Shown in pieces: positions 7,638-14,826 of a stretch of DNA of 16,913 nt; position 1 is the stretch's first letter; the number at the start of each line of letters is the position of its first letter. The notes beneath the pieces are model-generated. The model did not search any database, was not told the origin of the DNA, and saw only the letters and a program-made list of their open reading frames with translations. The stretch comes from JAUXFK01 sp034189035. Its GTDB lineage: Bacteria > Desulfobacterota > UBA8473. The position numbers and the translations under genes were made by a program. Where the stretch lies: the NCBI GenBank assembly GCA_034189035.1, contig JAXHVA010000093.1:1-16913 (forward strand), read 5' to 3'.

Positions 7638-8822
7638 ATGAGAGAGGTTATAATTGCATGTGGTATCAGGACTGCGATAGGTACTTTTGGCGGTTCCCTT
7701 AAAGGCATTTCTGTCATAGACACAGGAGTCAAGGTCATAGAAGAGGTAATAAGAAAGACCCGGCTAAAGACCGATCAAATAGACGAGGTAATATTTGGGA
7801 ATGTTTTACAGGCAGGCTTAGGACAAAATCCTGCTAGACAGGCAGCAATAGGTGCTGGGCTACCCCTGGAAGTCCCCTCATTCACTGTTAATAAAGTATG
7901 TGCATCCGGTATCAAATCTGTACTTTTAGCAGCTCAATCAATAATGGTAGGAGACGCTGAGATAGTTATTGCAGGTGGTATGGAGAATATGAGCAGGGCA
8001 CCTTATGCCATTCAAAAAGCCCGTTGGGGAATCAGGATGAACGACGACAAGATGGTTGACCTCATGGTGTATGATGGCCTATGGGATATATTCAATGGAT
8101 ACCATATGGGAATTACAGCTGAAAATATAGCAGAGAGATTTGGGATTACAAGGGAAGAGCAGGACGAATTTGCCCTTGGAAGCCAAATCAAAGCTTCTAA
8201 GGCCATAGAAGGAGGAAGATTTAAAGATGAGATCGTACCTGTTGAGATCCCTCAAAAAAAAGGAGATATAAAGGTCTTCGATACTGATGAGCATCCTAGA
8301 CCTAAAACCACGAAAAAGGGATTAGCAAAATTGTCGCCGGCATTTAAAAAAGGCGGGACAGTCACAGCGGGCAATGCCTCTGGTATCAACGATGGTGCTG
8401 GTGCACTCTTAATCATGTCCGCAGACAAGGCTAAGGAATTGGGCATAGAACCAATGGCTAAGATAAAATCTTACGCAACTTCAGCTGTTGATCCATCCAT
8501 TATGGGTACCGCCCCTGTCCCTGCAAGTAAAAAAGCTATGGATAAGGCGGGGCTCATCGTTTCAGACCTAGACTTAATAGAGGCAAATGAGGCATTTGCA
8601 GCCCAAGCATTGTATGTGAATAGAGAGATGGAATGGGATTTAAACAATGTAAATGTTAATGGCGGGGCTATTGCGCTGGGCCATCCCATAGGTGCCAGTG
8701 GTGCAAGGATACTGATTACACTGTTATATGAAATGAAGAAAAGAGGCTCTCATTTGGGTCTGGCAACCCTATGCGTTGGCGGAGGGCAAGGGGCTGCTAT
8801 TATCGTAGAAATGGGGAGTTGA
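7638..8822 (+). CDS. Acetyl-CoA C-acetyltransferase (thiolase)
   Basis: This enzyme condenses two acetyl-CoA to acetoacetyl-CoA or cleaves it in the reverse, beta-oxidation direction. The 394-aa length is standard for biosynthetic-type thiolase. The acylated nucleophile is Cys88 in VNKVCASGIKSV. The thiolase signature NVNGGAIALGHPIGASG contains the catalytic His349, and the proton-shuttling Cys379 lies in LCVGGGQGAA. The GGMENMSRAPY and NASGINDGAGALL blocks are also intact. A strong site (aggagg, 7-8 bases upstream) fixes the start. The next gene, 37 bases downstream, encodes the enzyme that reduces acetoacetyl-CoA, so the pair carries out acetyl-CoA to 3-hydroxybutyryl-CoA conversion in either direction. 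Thiolases with broader chain-length range look much the same, so the exact substrate is not certain. Confidence 0.95.
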   Translation: MREVIIACGIRTAIGTFGGSLKGISVIDTGVKVIEEVIRKTRLKTDQIDEVIFGNVLQAGLGQNPARQAAIGAGLPLEVPSFTVNKVCASGIKSVLLAAQSIMVGDAEIVIAGGMENMSRAPYAIQKARWGIRMNDDKMVDLMVYDGLWDIFNGYHMGITAENIAERFGITREEQDEFALGSQIKASKAIEGGRFKDEIVPVEIPQKKGDIKVFDTDEHPRPKTTKKGLAKLSPAFKKGGTVTAGNASGINDGAGALLIMSADKAKELGIEPMAKIKSYATSAVDPSIMGTAPVPASKKAMDKAGLIVSDLDLIEANEAFAAQALYVNREMEWDLNNVNVNGGAIALGHPIGASGARILITLLYEMKKRGSHLGLATLCVGGGQGAAIIVEMGS

Positions 8823-8859
8823 TAACCAGATTTGATGATTATAAAAAAGGAGGAGCTAT

Positions 8860-9714
8860 ATGGATATCAAGACTTTTGGAGTTATTGGCGCAGGGCAGAT
8901 GGGAAGCGGGATCGCCCAGGTTGCAGCGACTACTGGGTTCGACGTTATAATGAATGACATAAAGGATGATTTTGTAAAGGGAGGAATATCCTCTATATCC
9001 AAAAGCCTGGACAGACTGCTCAAAAAGGAGAAGATTACTCCAGAAAAGAAAGAGGAGATATTGAAGAAAATCTCAGGTACCACTACTTTAGAAGATATGG
9101 AAAAAGCCGACTTTGTTGTTGAAGCTGCCACAGAAAACCTTCCTGTTAAACTTGATATCTTCAAGAAACTCGATGAGATATGTAAGGAAGAGGTGATATT
9201 GGCGAGTAACACATCATCTATCTCGATTACAAAGATCGGCTCTGTAACCAAAAGACCCCACAGGGTTATCGGCATGCACTTCATGAACCCTGTGCCTATG
9301 ATGCAATTAGTAGAGGTTATCAGAGGGCTGACTACCTCTGATGAGACCTTTGATACAGTGATGAAACTTACACAAAAGATGGATAAAACCCCAGCAGAAG
9401 CAAAGGACTTTCCCGGGTTTATTGCCAATAGGATTCTGCTTCCAATGATAAATGAAGCGGTTTATGCCCTCTACGAAGGGGTTGGGAAACCAGAGGCAAT
9501 AGATACAGTGATGAAGCTTGGGATGAACCACCCTATGGGGCCTCTCACACTAGCCGATCTTATCGGATTGGATACATGCCTGGCCATACTGGAGGTACTT
9601 CATACTGAATTGGGCGACCCAAAGTACCGCCCATGTCCCCTTTTAAGGAAGTATGTAGAAGCCGGCTATCTCGGAAGAAAAACAGGAAGGGGATTTTACG
9701 AATACAGTAAATGA
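8860..9714 (+). CDS. hbd: 3-hydroxybutyryl-CoA dehydrogenase (3-hydroxyacyl-CoA dehydrogenase)
   Basis: This 284-aa enzyme interconverts acetoacetyl-CoA and 3-hydroxybutyryl-CoA with NAD(P)H. The N-terminal Rossmann motif is GVIGAGQMGSGIAQVAA (residues 7-23). The acidic residue after the second strand (MNDIKDD) suggests NAD rather than NADP preference. The catalytic dyad is His140 in GMHFMNPVPMMQLVE and Glu152. The conserved substrate-side Ser/Asn residues are in ASNTSSISIT, and the C-terminal domain begins at FPGFIANRILLPMINEA and includes the GPLTLADLIGLDTCL dimer helix. The length fits the short, single-function form, not the fused fatty-oxidation enzyme. The start is fixed by aaggagg. It follows the thiolase by 37 bases, and its last codons overlap the next gene, so the three form one operon. 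Confidence 0.94.
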   Translation: MDIKTFGVIGAGQMGSGIAQVAATTGFDVIMNDIKDDFVKGGISSISKSLDRLLKKEKITPEKKEEILKKISGTTTLEDMEKADFVVEAATENLPVKLDIFKKLDEICKEEVILASNTSSISITKIGSVTKRPHRVIGMHFMNPVPMMQLVEVIRGLTTSDETFDTVMKLTQKMDKTPAEAKDFPGFIANRILLPMINEAVYALYEGVGKPEAIDTVMKLGMNHPMGPLTLADLIGLDTCLAILEVLHTELGDPKYRPCPLLRKYVEAGYLGRKTGRGFYEYSK

Positions 9715-10286
9715 AACCGGCAATAATTGTAGTCGACATGTTGAAGGATGGGGTTGGCAGCAACCCCACCCTTAAGGCAAAGCATGAGGGTGTAATATGG
9801 AATATCCAGAGGCTTTTAAAAGAAAGCAGGAGTGCAAACATTCCGATTATATATGCATGCGACAGCTTCCTGTCTCAGGATTTTATGTTTGGAGGTAAGA
9901 TGCGTTCCGGCCCTATCCGTGGGACAGAAGGGGTTGAGGTAATAGATGAGTTGGCACCAGAAGCAGGGGATATGATTCTGGAGAAGAGGCGGTTTAGTGC
10001 ATTCTTCAGGACAGACCTTGATATGACCCTGAGAACCCTTAAGGTGGATATGCTTGTAGTATGCGGCATGAATACTCATGTGTGTGTAATGCTTACTGCT
10101 TGGGATGGTCTGGCCAATGACTTTCGTGTTGTTATTATCGAGGACTGTTGTGCTGCGCCTAGGAGGGAACTCCATGATAACGCGATTAGGCTCTATCGTA
10201 AGTCACCAATATATCCCCTTTTTAGAATCATTACTCTGGATGAATTCCTAAAAGAGATTGAGCATACACGACTTTTGATAGATTAA
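9711..10286 (+). CDS. Isochorismatase-family cysteine hydrolase
   Basis: This 191-aa protein has the isochorismatase/nicotinamidase fold. The catalytic triad is visible: Asp9 (IIVVDMLKDGV), Lys92 (ILEKRRFSAF) and the nucleophile Cys125 (VVCGMNTHVCV). The non-proline cis-peptide region VVCGMNTHVC and the AWDGLANDF helix are in their usual places. Members cleave amides or vinyl ethers (nicotinamide, N-carbamoyl compounds, isochorismate); the sequence does not tell which. Its ATG overlaps the stop of the dehydrogenase (ATGA), so translation is probably coupled. That is an unexpected partner for a CoA pathway: it may be a detoxifying hydrolase, or only share the transcript. Its length is typical and nothing is missing. 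Confidence 0.85.
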   Translation: MKPAIIVVDMLKDGVGSNPTLKAKHEGVIWNIQRLLKESRSANIPIIYACDSFLSQDFMFGGKMRSGPIRGTEGVEVIDELAPEAGDMILEKRRFSAFFRTDLDMTLRTLKVDMLVVCGMNTHVCVMLTAWDGLANDFRVVIIEDCCAAPRRELHDNAIRLYRKSPIYPLFRIITLDEFLKEIEHTRLLID

Positions 10287-10446
10287 GCATGCATCTTTTC
10301 CCTGCCGATTGATCGAGTGACATTACTTGTTTTTTTTGCTACGTTGATGGCTCTTTCTCTTGGTTCTAATCTCCCTCTTGCAGGGTTCATAGCCACAGAA
10401 AGGCCAGAGCCTTTGAAATAGTGCGGGATGAATACCCATATAAGCC
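10287..10446. other. Convergent intergenic spacer
   Basis: I see no gene and no repeat here. It separates the plus-strand operon from the 3' remains of the surface-protein gene on the minus strand. There is no clear terminator hairpin for the plus-strand operon in these bases; the hairpin at 10464-10511 may serve. Confidence 0.4.
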
Positions 10447-10596
10447 TCAAAAGTAAAAGTAAGATGAGCTATACAGATGTATTCTTAATGAATAGTATCT
10501 ATATAGCTCATTCCTACCAACAGGTAGAGTGTAGCCCTTACTGTTAGCTTTCAGACTTTCGTGTTTTGCGATGAAATCAGCGATAGGAGGACTGTA
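10447..10596 (-). pseudogene. In-frame remains of the CFI-box-like C-terminal tail beyond the TGA stop
   Basis: Directly after the stop codon of the surface-protein gene the same frame stays open for 49 codons. Its first residues read YSPPIADFIAKHESLKA. From memory of such domains, this is what normally follows the '...YYR' end of a CFI-box-type C-terminal domain, so the stop at 10597-10599 interrupts a once longer tail. After that the frame continues (NSKGYTLPVGRNELYRYY) with only faint resemblance to the usual hydrophobic end, which suggests decay. Confidence 0.7.
10464..10511 (-). terminator. Long hairpin, probable terminator of the surface-protein transcript
   Basis: The arms atgagctata (10464-10473) and tatagctcat (10502-10511) pair perfectly. 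The pairing continues inward almost without break (cagat-gtattc against gaatagtatct) to a loop of about 5 bases. On the minus strand the hairpin is followed by a T-rich run (cttacttttactttt), as expected for a Rho-independent terminator. On the plus strand no such T-run follows. It overlaps the remains of the lost protein tail. Confidence 0.55.
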
Positions 10597-12924
10597 TCAT
10601 CTGTAGTACATCCGAGTAAAACTCTGACCGGTTTTATGCATAAGCAGAAAAGAGTCCCTGTAGTCCTTTAAAACCTCTATATGGGGCTCTATTGGAGACC
10701 CAAAGGCTGCTATTGGAACAAAATATCCTCTGGTGCTACTATCTCTATCTCCTTCACTGTTAATACTTGCCTTACTGTATCCGGCCTGTACACTGCTATT
10801 ATAACTAGCCTGAAAACCTGAGAAATGATAAATCTGAACCTCCAGGGTCTGAGGATCTGTCTTGTCATTACATACTACTGACTCAGGAACGATCCATCCT
10901 TCACCTCCCGGTTGAATGACACTACCGGATTTATATGAGCTACAAGCATACACCCACTCGTTTCCGTTATATAGATAGAGTCTGAGCTTCTTAACCGATA
11001 TCCTACCAGGATAGGGCATGATGAGCTTGACAGGATTATTGAATATCGTTGATGGTTGTAAATTTAAGGGAGAAGCAATGGAGATCAAACGCATAAATCT
11101 CAACGATGGAATTTCGTCATAAGGTCCAAGCCGGGGCTTTATCGGTTCACTTCCATCATATATAACCTTGAATCCATTCAACTCATTTTCGCTTGTAACC
11201 GTTATGGTCACCATACCTTCCTCAGTCGATTCCGAAGAGGCTGGTATATTGGCGGGATCATTGGCATAGTTGTGCTGCTCCTCACTTTCTACCTTAAAGC
11301 TGTAGCTGAGACTAGTACTACTATATCGATTATCCTTTACATCTATAATCACGTCCACCCTGGTACCGAATGGATATTGACCCTTGATGTCTTTAGATCT
11401 GTCATAGACGACCCAAAGGTTTGTAACCGCGGTATCATCATCATCTAGGGCAAGCTTAACGATACGAACCACCTCATGATTACTCAAATCTCTTGAATAG
11501 ATACCTTCATTGTCTACTCCAATGTTGAAGACAATGCTCGAGGTATCAGTTATGTCTATTCCATTATCGTCTTCTATACGAACACAGATAGAGGTGTCTG
11601 ATGGCACACGTGTTGCATCGGTGATTCCTGCATTATTGTGTGGAATAGTCTCTACAATTTCCGGGGGAATGGCTACCGGTGATTCAGGATTATTAGGTTC
11701 GAAAGAATAGAGATACTCCTCGTAATTTGTCCAGCCATCCCCATCGAGGTCTCCTTCTCCGCCTTCTATCCCGCTGCTATCAGTTGGGTCAAGACCATAA
11801 CTGACCTCCCATCCGTCTGGCAAACCATCATTATCTGTATCAGGATTATTGGGATTGAGACCATAATTGTATTCTTCCATGTTATTTAAGTCATCGTAAT
11901 CTGCATCTTCGGCCGGGCTATCTACCTGATAGAAGCTCTCCCAGTCATCTGCAACATCATCGTCATCATCGTCATTGATTGTCGTGTGATGGGGGATCAC
12001 TGGATTACCTTCTGCATCCGTTATATTATTCACAACCAAATTAATGATCGTAAACTCTGGAATGGACGCCATTAAAAGTCGATAGGTATTTCCTTCTGTC
12101 TTTGTAATATCGCTATCTGAAGAAGCAAAGTTTAAGGAAGGACTGAAACTGTAGTTGGCTTCGTCCAAAGTGTTTTGCATACCATCTTCACTGTATATAA
12201 TTTCGATTGTCCGATGGTCAATAATCTTACAGCTCAAAATAGTAGGGGAGGTATTATCGCCAAGGTCTGTCACATTTATGATACATGTATCGGAAGATTT
12301 CAGACCCCCTTTATCAGTAACATTCAGTTCAAAGATCAAGGATTCACCTCCTGACCCAACATTTGGCGCTGCAAATGTCGGCCTCACTGCCGTAGAATCT
12401 GAAAGGGTTACCGTAGTACCACCTGTCTGAACCCAATTATACGCCTCTATTCCGTCATCTGGATCCGTAGAATTACCCCCATCTAATGTCACCAAAACTC
12501 CCTCATTTACCACCTGATCTGCACCTGCATCAGCTATCGGCGGCAAATTCCCCGTAAAGTCTGTATTTACTTCATTGGAATAGGCACTCTTATATCCTTG
12601 GTTATCTTCGGATGTAACTGTAAAATAGTAAGTTTTAACATCTGATAACCCATGTAGCGTAAACTCAACTGTGTTTGGATCTGAACTTTCATCTTGCGCT
12701 AGCGACATAACAACTGGGGAGTTTCCTTCTGTAGCGCCCGTACCATTGTAAGGTGCACCGGAAGAATCTTCCTTATAATAAATATTATAGGCGGAGAGAT
12801 CCGGCTGTATATTGGCATCCCATTGAAGAGTTACATCTAATGCATAGCCCTCTTTTATGAACAAAAAAAATAGGAAAACAAAAAATATAGCTTTCCTGCG
12901 TAATATTACATTTCCATTAACCAT
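10597..12924 (-). CDS. Secreted multidomain surface protein (FN3, PKD/Ig-like, Ca-binding repeats, CFI-box-like C-terminus)
   Basis: This is a 775-aa exported protein, probably an adhesin or matrix component. Order: signal peptide (1-29, basic start, FFVFLFFLF core, cut near YALD); a fibronectin-III-like domain (about 30-122: LQWDANIQPDLSAYNIYY, YYFTVTSEDNQGYKSAYSNE); a PKD/REJ-like domain (about 128-218: PPIADAGADQVVNEG, TLDGGNSTDPDDG); an Ig-like domain with a SPTI opening (225-315); acidic calcium-binding repeats of thrombospondin-3/EF-hand type (315-412: DDDDDDVADDWE, NPDTDNDGLPDGWE, GDLDGDGWTNYEEY); a further beta-rich part; and the C-terminus AAFGSPIEPHIEVLKDYRD...RMYYR. That end resembles the CFI-box C-terminal domain (usually CFIATAAYGS) but lacks the Cys (YFVPIAAFGS) and stops early at a TGA. 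Start: aaggagg, 7 bases before ATG. A cyclic-di-GMP riboswitch lies upstream, which fits a surface-attachment role. Confidence 0.85.
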   Translation of the reverse strand: MVNGNVILRRKAIFFVFLFFLFIKEGYALDVTLQWDANIQPDLSAYNIYYKEDSSGAPYNGTGATEGNSPVVMSLAQDESSDPNTVEFTLHGLSDVKTYYFTVTSEDNQGYKSAYSNEVNTDFTGNLPPIADAGADQVVNEGVLVTLDGGNSTDPDDGIEAYNWVQTGGTTVTLSDSTAVRPTFAAPNVGSGGESLIFELNVTDKGGLKSSDTCIINVTDLGDNTSPTILSCKIIDHRTIEIIYSEDGMQNTLDEANYSFSPSLNFASSDSDITKTEGNTYRLLMASIPEFTIINLVVNNITDAEGNPVIPHHTTINDDDDDDVADDWESFYQVDSPAEDADYDDLNNMEEYNYGLNPNNPDTDNDGLPDGWEVSYGLDPTDSSGIEGGEGDLDGDGWTNYEEYLYSFEPNNPESPVAIPPEIVETIPHNNAGITDATRVPSDTSICVRIEDDNGIDITDTSSIVFNIGVDNEGIYSRDLSNHEVVRIVKLALDDDDTAVTNLWVVYDRSKDIKGQYPFGTRVDVIIDVKDNRYSSTSLSYSFKVESEEQHNYANDPANIPASSESTEEGMVTITVTSENELNGFKVIYDGSEPIKPRLGPYDEIPSLRFMRLISIASPLNLQPSTIFNNPVKLIMPYPGRISVKKLRLYLYNGNEWVYACSSYKSGSVIQPGGEGWIVPESVVCNDKTDPQTLEVQIYHFSGFQASYNSSVQAGYSKASINSEGDRDSSTRGYFVPIAAFGSPIEPHIEVLKDYRDSFLLMHKTGQSFTRMYYR

Positions 12925-12931
12925 TACAGTA

Positions 12932-12978
12932 CCTCCTTTTTTTTGCCGAATCGAGTGCAGTCATCAGGAGATACTGCA
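12932..12978 (-). promoter_or_regulatory. Expression platform: hairpin and ribosome binding site below the riboswitch
   Basis: Just 3' of the aptamer is a 6-bp hairpin (tgcagt/actgca, 12956-12978) whose loop carries atctcctgat. The ctcct in that loop can pair with the aggag of the ribosome binding site (12932-12938). No T-run follows the hairpin. Control of translation start, with the loop or its alternatives masking the binding site, therefore looks more likely than termination. The pairing is seen; the direction of the switch is not. Confidence 0.5.
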
Positions 12979-13062
12979 TTCGCCGGTAGCCCTGCTACCA
13001 TATCCTAAAAAAGGACTTAGGCCAGAAGCTTTGCGTGCCATACTTTCGATTGGGTTGCCTTT
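12970..13062 (-). promoter_or_regulatory. Cyclic di-GMP-I riboswitch (GEMM-I) controlling the surface-protein gene
   Basis: On the minus strand the aptamer core matches the GEMM-I pattern block by block. It begins with an aggcaacccaatcgaaag element, then tggcacgcaaagcttctggc, the highly conserved cctaa, a variable hairpin (gtccttttttaggat-like), and the tetraloop-receptor side ggtagcagggctaccg, followed by gcg. The GCAAAGC, GGCCUAA and GGUAGC-GGGCUACCG segments are the diagnostic ones, in the right order and spacing. It lies about 45 bases before the start codon of the secreted multidomain protein, so this gene should respond to the second messenger that governs attachment and biofilm. No diguanylate cyclase or phosphodiesterase is in the window. 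Confidence 0.93.
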
Positions 13063-13105
13063 TTCAAACGATTTTTTTATTCAAATGAATATCGAGTTAA
13101 TTCCA

Positions 13106-13135
13106 AGTATATGAAGTTTATCTATAATTAACCAA
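13106..13135 (-). promoter_or_regulatory. Candidate sigma-70-type promoter of the riboswitch transcript
   Basis: On the minus strand ttggtt (13135-13130) and tatact (13111-13106) are separated by 18 bases. They lie about 45 bases before the aptamer starts, so the predicted transcript would include the whole riboswitch. The -10 box is close to consensus; the -35 is weak. Confidence 0.4.
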
Positions 13136-13420
13136 GAGAATCGTATTATGACGTACTATACTGAATATTTTTTCTCTTATTTTTTGGTATCGATACTTTT
13201 CATAATTTTTCGAATCAAAATCAATAGCCATTTTTTTGATTTAATGAAAGCAATTTTCATGCCAAATAGCTTTTGAACAGGCATATAAAAACCTCATCGT
13301 AAAGAGTTCGACTCTGTTCTCTATAGAAATGCTTAATTAAGATGTCAGGTTTTTTCTCTAGGTCTTTCACTCAAATATTTGATGAGTATTACTAATTATT
13401 ATGAAAACTTTTCTAATCAA

Positions 13421-13437
13421 TGTGAAATTGTTTCACA
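13421..13437. promoter_or_regulatory. 17-base palindrome, candidate operator
   Basis: The arms tgtgaaa and tttcaca pair perfectly around ttg. It sits about 22 bases before the candidate -35 box of the radical SAM gene, a position suited to an activator or repressor dimer. No regulator gene is nearby. Confidence 0.35.
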
Positions 13438-13459
13438 AACTCGCAACACTTTTTTTTCA

Positions 13460-13488
13460 TTGACTTGCCTCTAATGAATTGATAGAAA
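13460..13488 (+). promoter_or_regulatory. Candidate promoter of the radical SAM-TPR unit
   Basis: ttgact (13460-13465), a 17-base spacer and tagaaa (13483-13488) give a fair sigma-70-like pair about 50 bases before the start codon. The -35 box matches consensus at 5 of 6 bases. Confidence 0.4.
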
Positions 13489-13537
13489 GTTAATTAAATA
13501 ATAAGATCTATAACCTCTGTTTTACTGATAATAACTT

Positions 13538-14824
13538 ATGAATATACTATTATTCGAAATAAACCCTTTTATTCCACCTGCGGTTCCTATCTCTTTGGCC
13601 TATATCGGAGCTTTCTTAAAGGAGAAAGGATTCAAGGTAAAAATTCTAAATATCGGAGAAAATACTCCCTTTTCTCTTCATATTCTCCATTCAATTATCA
13701 ATGATTTTAAACCCAGATTGGTTGGTTTCTCTACCTATCAAAGGAATATCCTCTATGTTATAGGCATTGCAAAATTAATAAAGTCATTTGATTCGAATAT
13801 AAAAATTGCAATCGGAGGACCTCAGGCTACTTTTATGCCTTCTTCAGCCCTTGAATCGATCAGGTTTATCGATTATATCTGTAGAGATGAAGGTGAAATC
13901 GCACTTTTAAATATTGCTGAGGCGATTCGAAGTGAAAGTGAGAATAATATTATCCCTGGGAGTTCCTGCAGGGACAACGACCATCTGTTTTGTGACGGAG
14001 ACGAAATCGTTCCTTTTAAAGAGCTTGACAGGTATCCCTCCCCCTACCTTCAAGACGGCCTTATTGACTTCTCCAATACTGAGGAAGCAATAATGCTTAC
14101 TTCCAGAGGATGTCCTTATGGATGCATCTTCTGTTATACGCCGAATGCCTTTAAAAGAAAGGTTCGGTTTCATTCTATTGAAAGGGTAATTGAGGAGATT
14201 GAATGGGTCTATAAAAAGGGGATAAAGAGGTTCTGGTTCGCCGACCCGAGTTTTTCTATCAATATCGAGAGAGTAGATCGATTGATGGAAGAGATCATTC
14301 AAAAGGGAATACATATACAGATCTGGCTAGAGACCAGGGTAGATCTTATTGATGACGAGCTTTTAAAGAAGATGAAGCATGCAGGGGTGTATCTTATTGC
14401 TTATGGGTTAGAATCCGCTTCAGAAAATGTCCTAAAGCATCTCAAAAAAGACCTCTCATTGGATGACATGGAAAGAGCGATACGATTAACAAAAAAAAAC
14501 GAAATAGATGTCGAATTATTTACTCAATACGGTCTGCCCAATGAAACCTTCGCTGATGCTATGAAAACACTTCAATTTCTTAAGGATAATGATGTGAAGA
14601 TAAGAGGAAATTCTAACTCCCAACAGATGCAACTCTATTTTGGTACAGAGGTTTTAAACTCTCAACAAAAATACGGGATCCAACCCCTAGAAAAGGCCGC
14701 TCCTTTATATATTTCTATCGGAAAGCAGTACGAGACCAAATACCTGTCTTTTAAGGAGATCAAGAAGATACGCTCCATCTGGGAAAAGGAATCCCTGGAT
14801 GGCGCAAAGAGAAGGGTGTCATAA
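13538..14824 (+). CDS. B12-binding-domain radical SAM protein
   Basis: This 428-aa enzyme has two parts. Residues 1-135 form a B12-binding-like Rossmann domain (PPAVPISLAYIGAFLKEKGF, VGFSTYQRN, IAIGGPQATFMP, DYICRDEGE). The usual DxHxxG cobalamin motif is not evident, as in many of these proteins. Residues 185-400 form the radical SAM barrel with the iron-sulfur signature Cys192-x3-Cys196-x2-Cys199 (SRGCPYGCIFCYTPNAF), plus WFADPSFSIN and YGLESASENVLKHLKK. It therefore cleaves S-adenosylmethionine to start radical chemistry. No cysteines follow the barrel, so it carries no auxiliary cluster of its own. The substrate is unknown. The ribosome binding site is weak, and the start is the first ATG of the frame. 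The next gene begins 2 bases after its stop, so the two are coupled and probably work together. Confidence 0.88.
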   Translation: MNILLFEINPFIPPAVPISLAYIGAFLKEKGFKVKILNIGENTPFSLHILHSIINDFKPRLVGFSTYQRNILYVIGIAKLIKSFDSNIKIAIGGPQATFMPSSALESIRFIDYICRDEGEIALLNIAEAIRSESENNIIPGSSCRDNDHLFCDGDEIVPFKELDRYPSPYLQDGLIDFSNTEEAIMLTSRGCPYGCIFCYTPNAFKRKVRFHSIERVIEEIEWVYKKGIKRFWFADPSFSINIERVDRLMEEIIQKGIHIQIWLETRVDLIDDELLKKMKHAGVYLIAYGLESASENVLKHLKKDLSLDDMERAIRLTKKNEIDVELFTQYGLPNETFADAMKTLQFLKDNDVKIRGNSNSQQMQLYFGTEVLNSQQKYGIQPLEKAAPLYISIGKQYETKYLSFKEIKKIRSIWEKESLDGAKRRVS

Positions 14825-14826
14825 TC

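Larger units (their letters stand above)
13063..13537. other. AT-rich region between the riboswitch and the radical SAM gene
   Basis: This region holds divergent control signals and no gene that I can support; the longest candidate peptides are about ten codons. It contains a candidate promoter for the riboswitch transcript (13106-13135), a small hairpin (agagt/actct, about 13303-13315), a 17-base palindrome (13421-13437) and a candidate promoter for the radical SAM unit (13460-13488). Confidence 0.5.

Noticed and set aside
8856..9428. Long minus-strand open frame opposite the dehydrogenase
   Set aside because: Shadow of a well-supported gene; Ser/Ile-rich translation with no motif.
10597..10599. 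TGA as a selenocysteine codon
   Set aside because: In remembered family members nothing stands at this position (YYR is followed directly by YSPP), and no redox site is expected there; mutation fits better.
13245..13277. Short ATG frame as a precursor peptide for the radical SAM enzyme
   Set aside because: Only about ten codons, no ribosome binding site and no core-peptide features.
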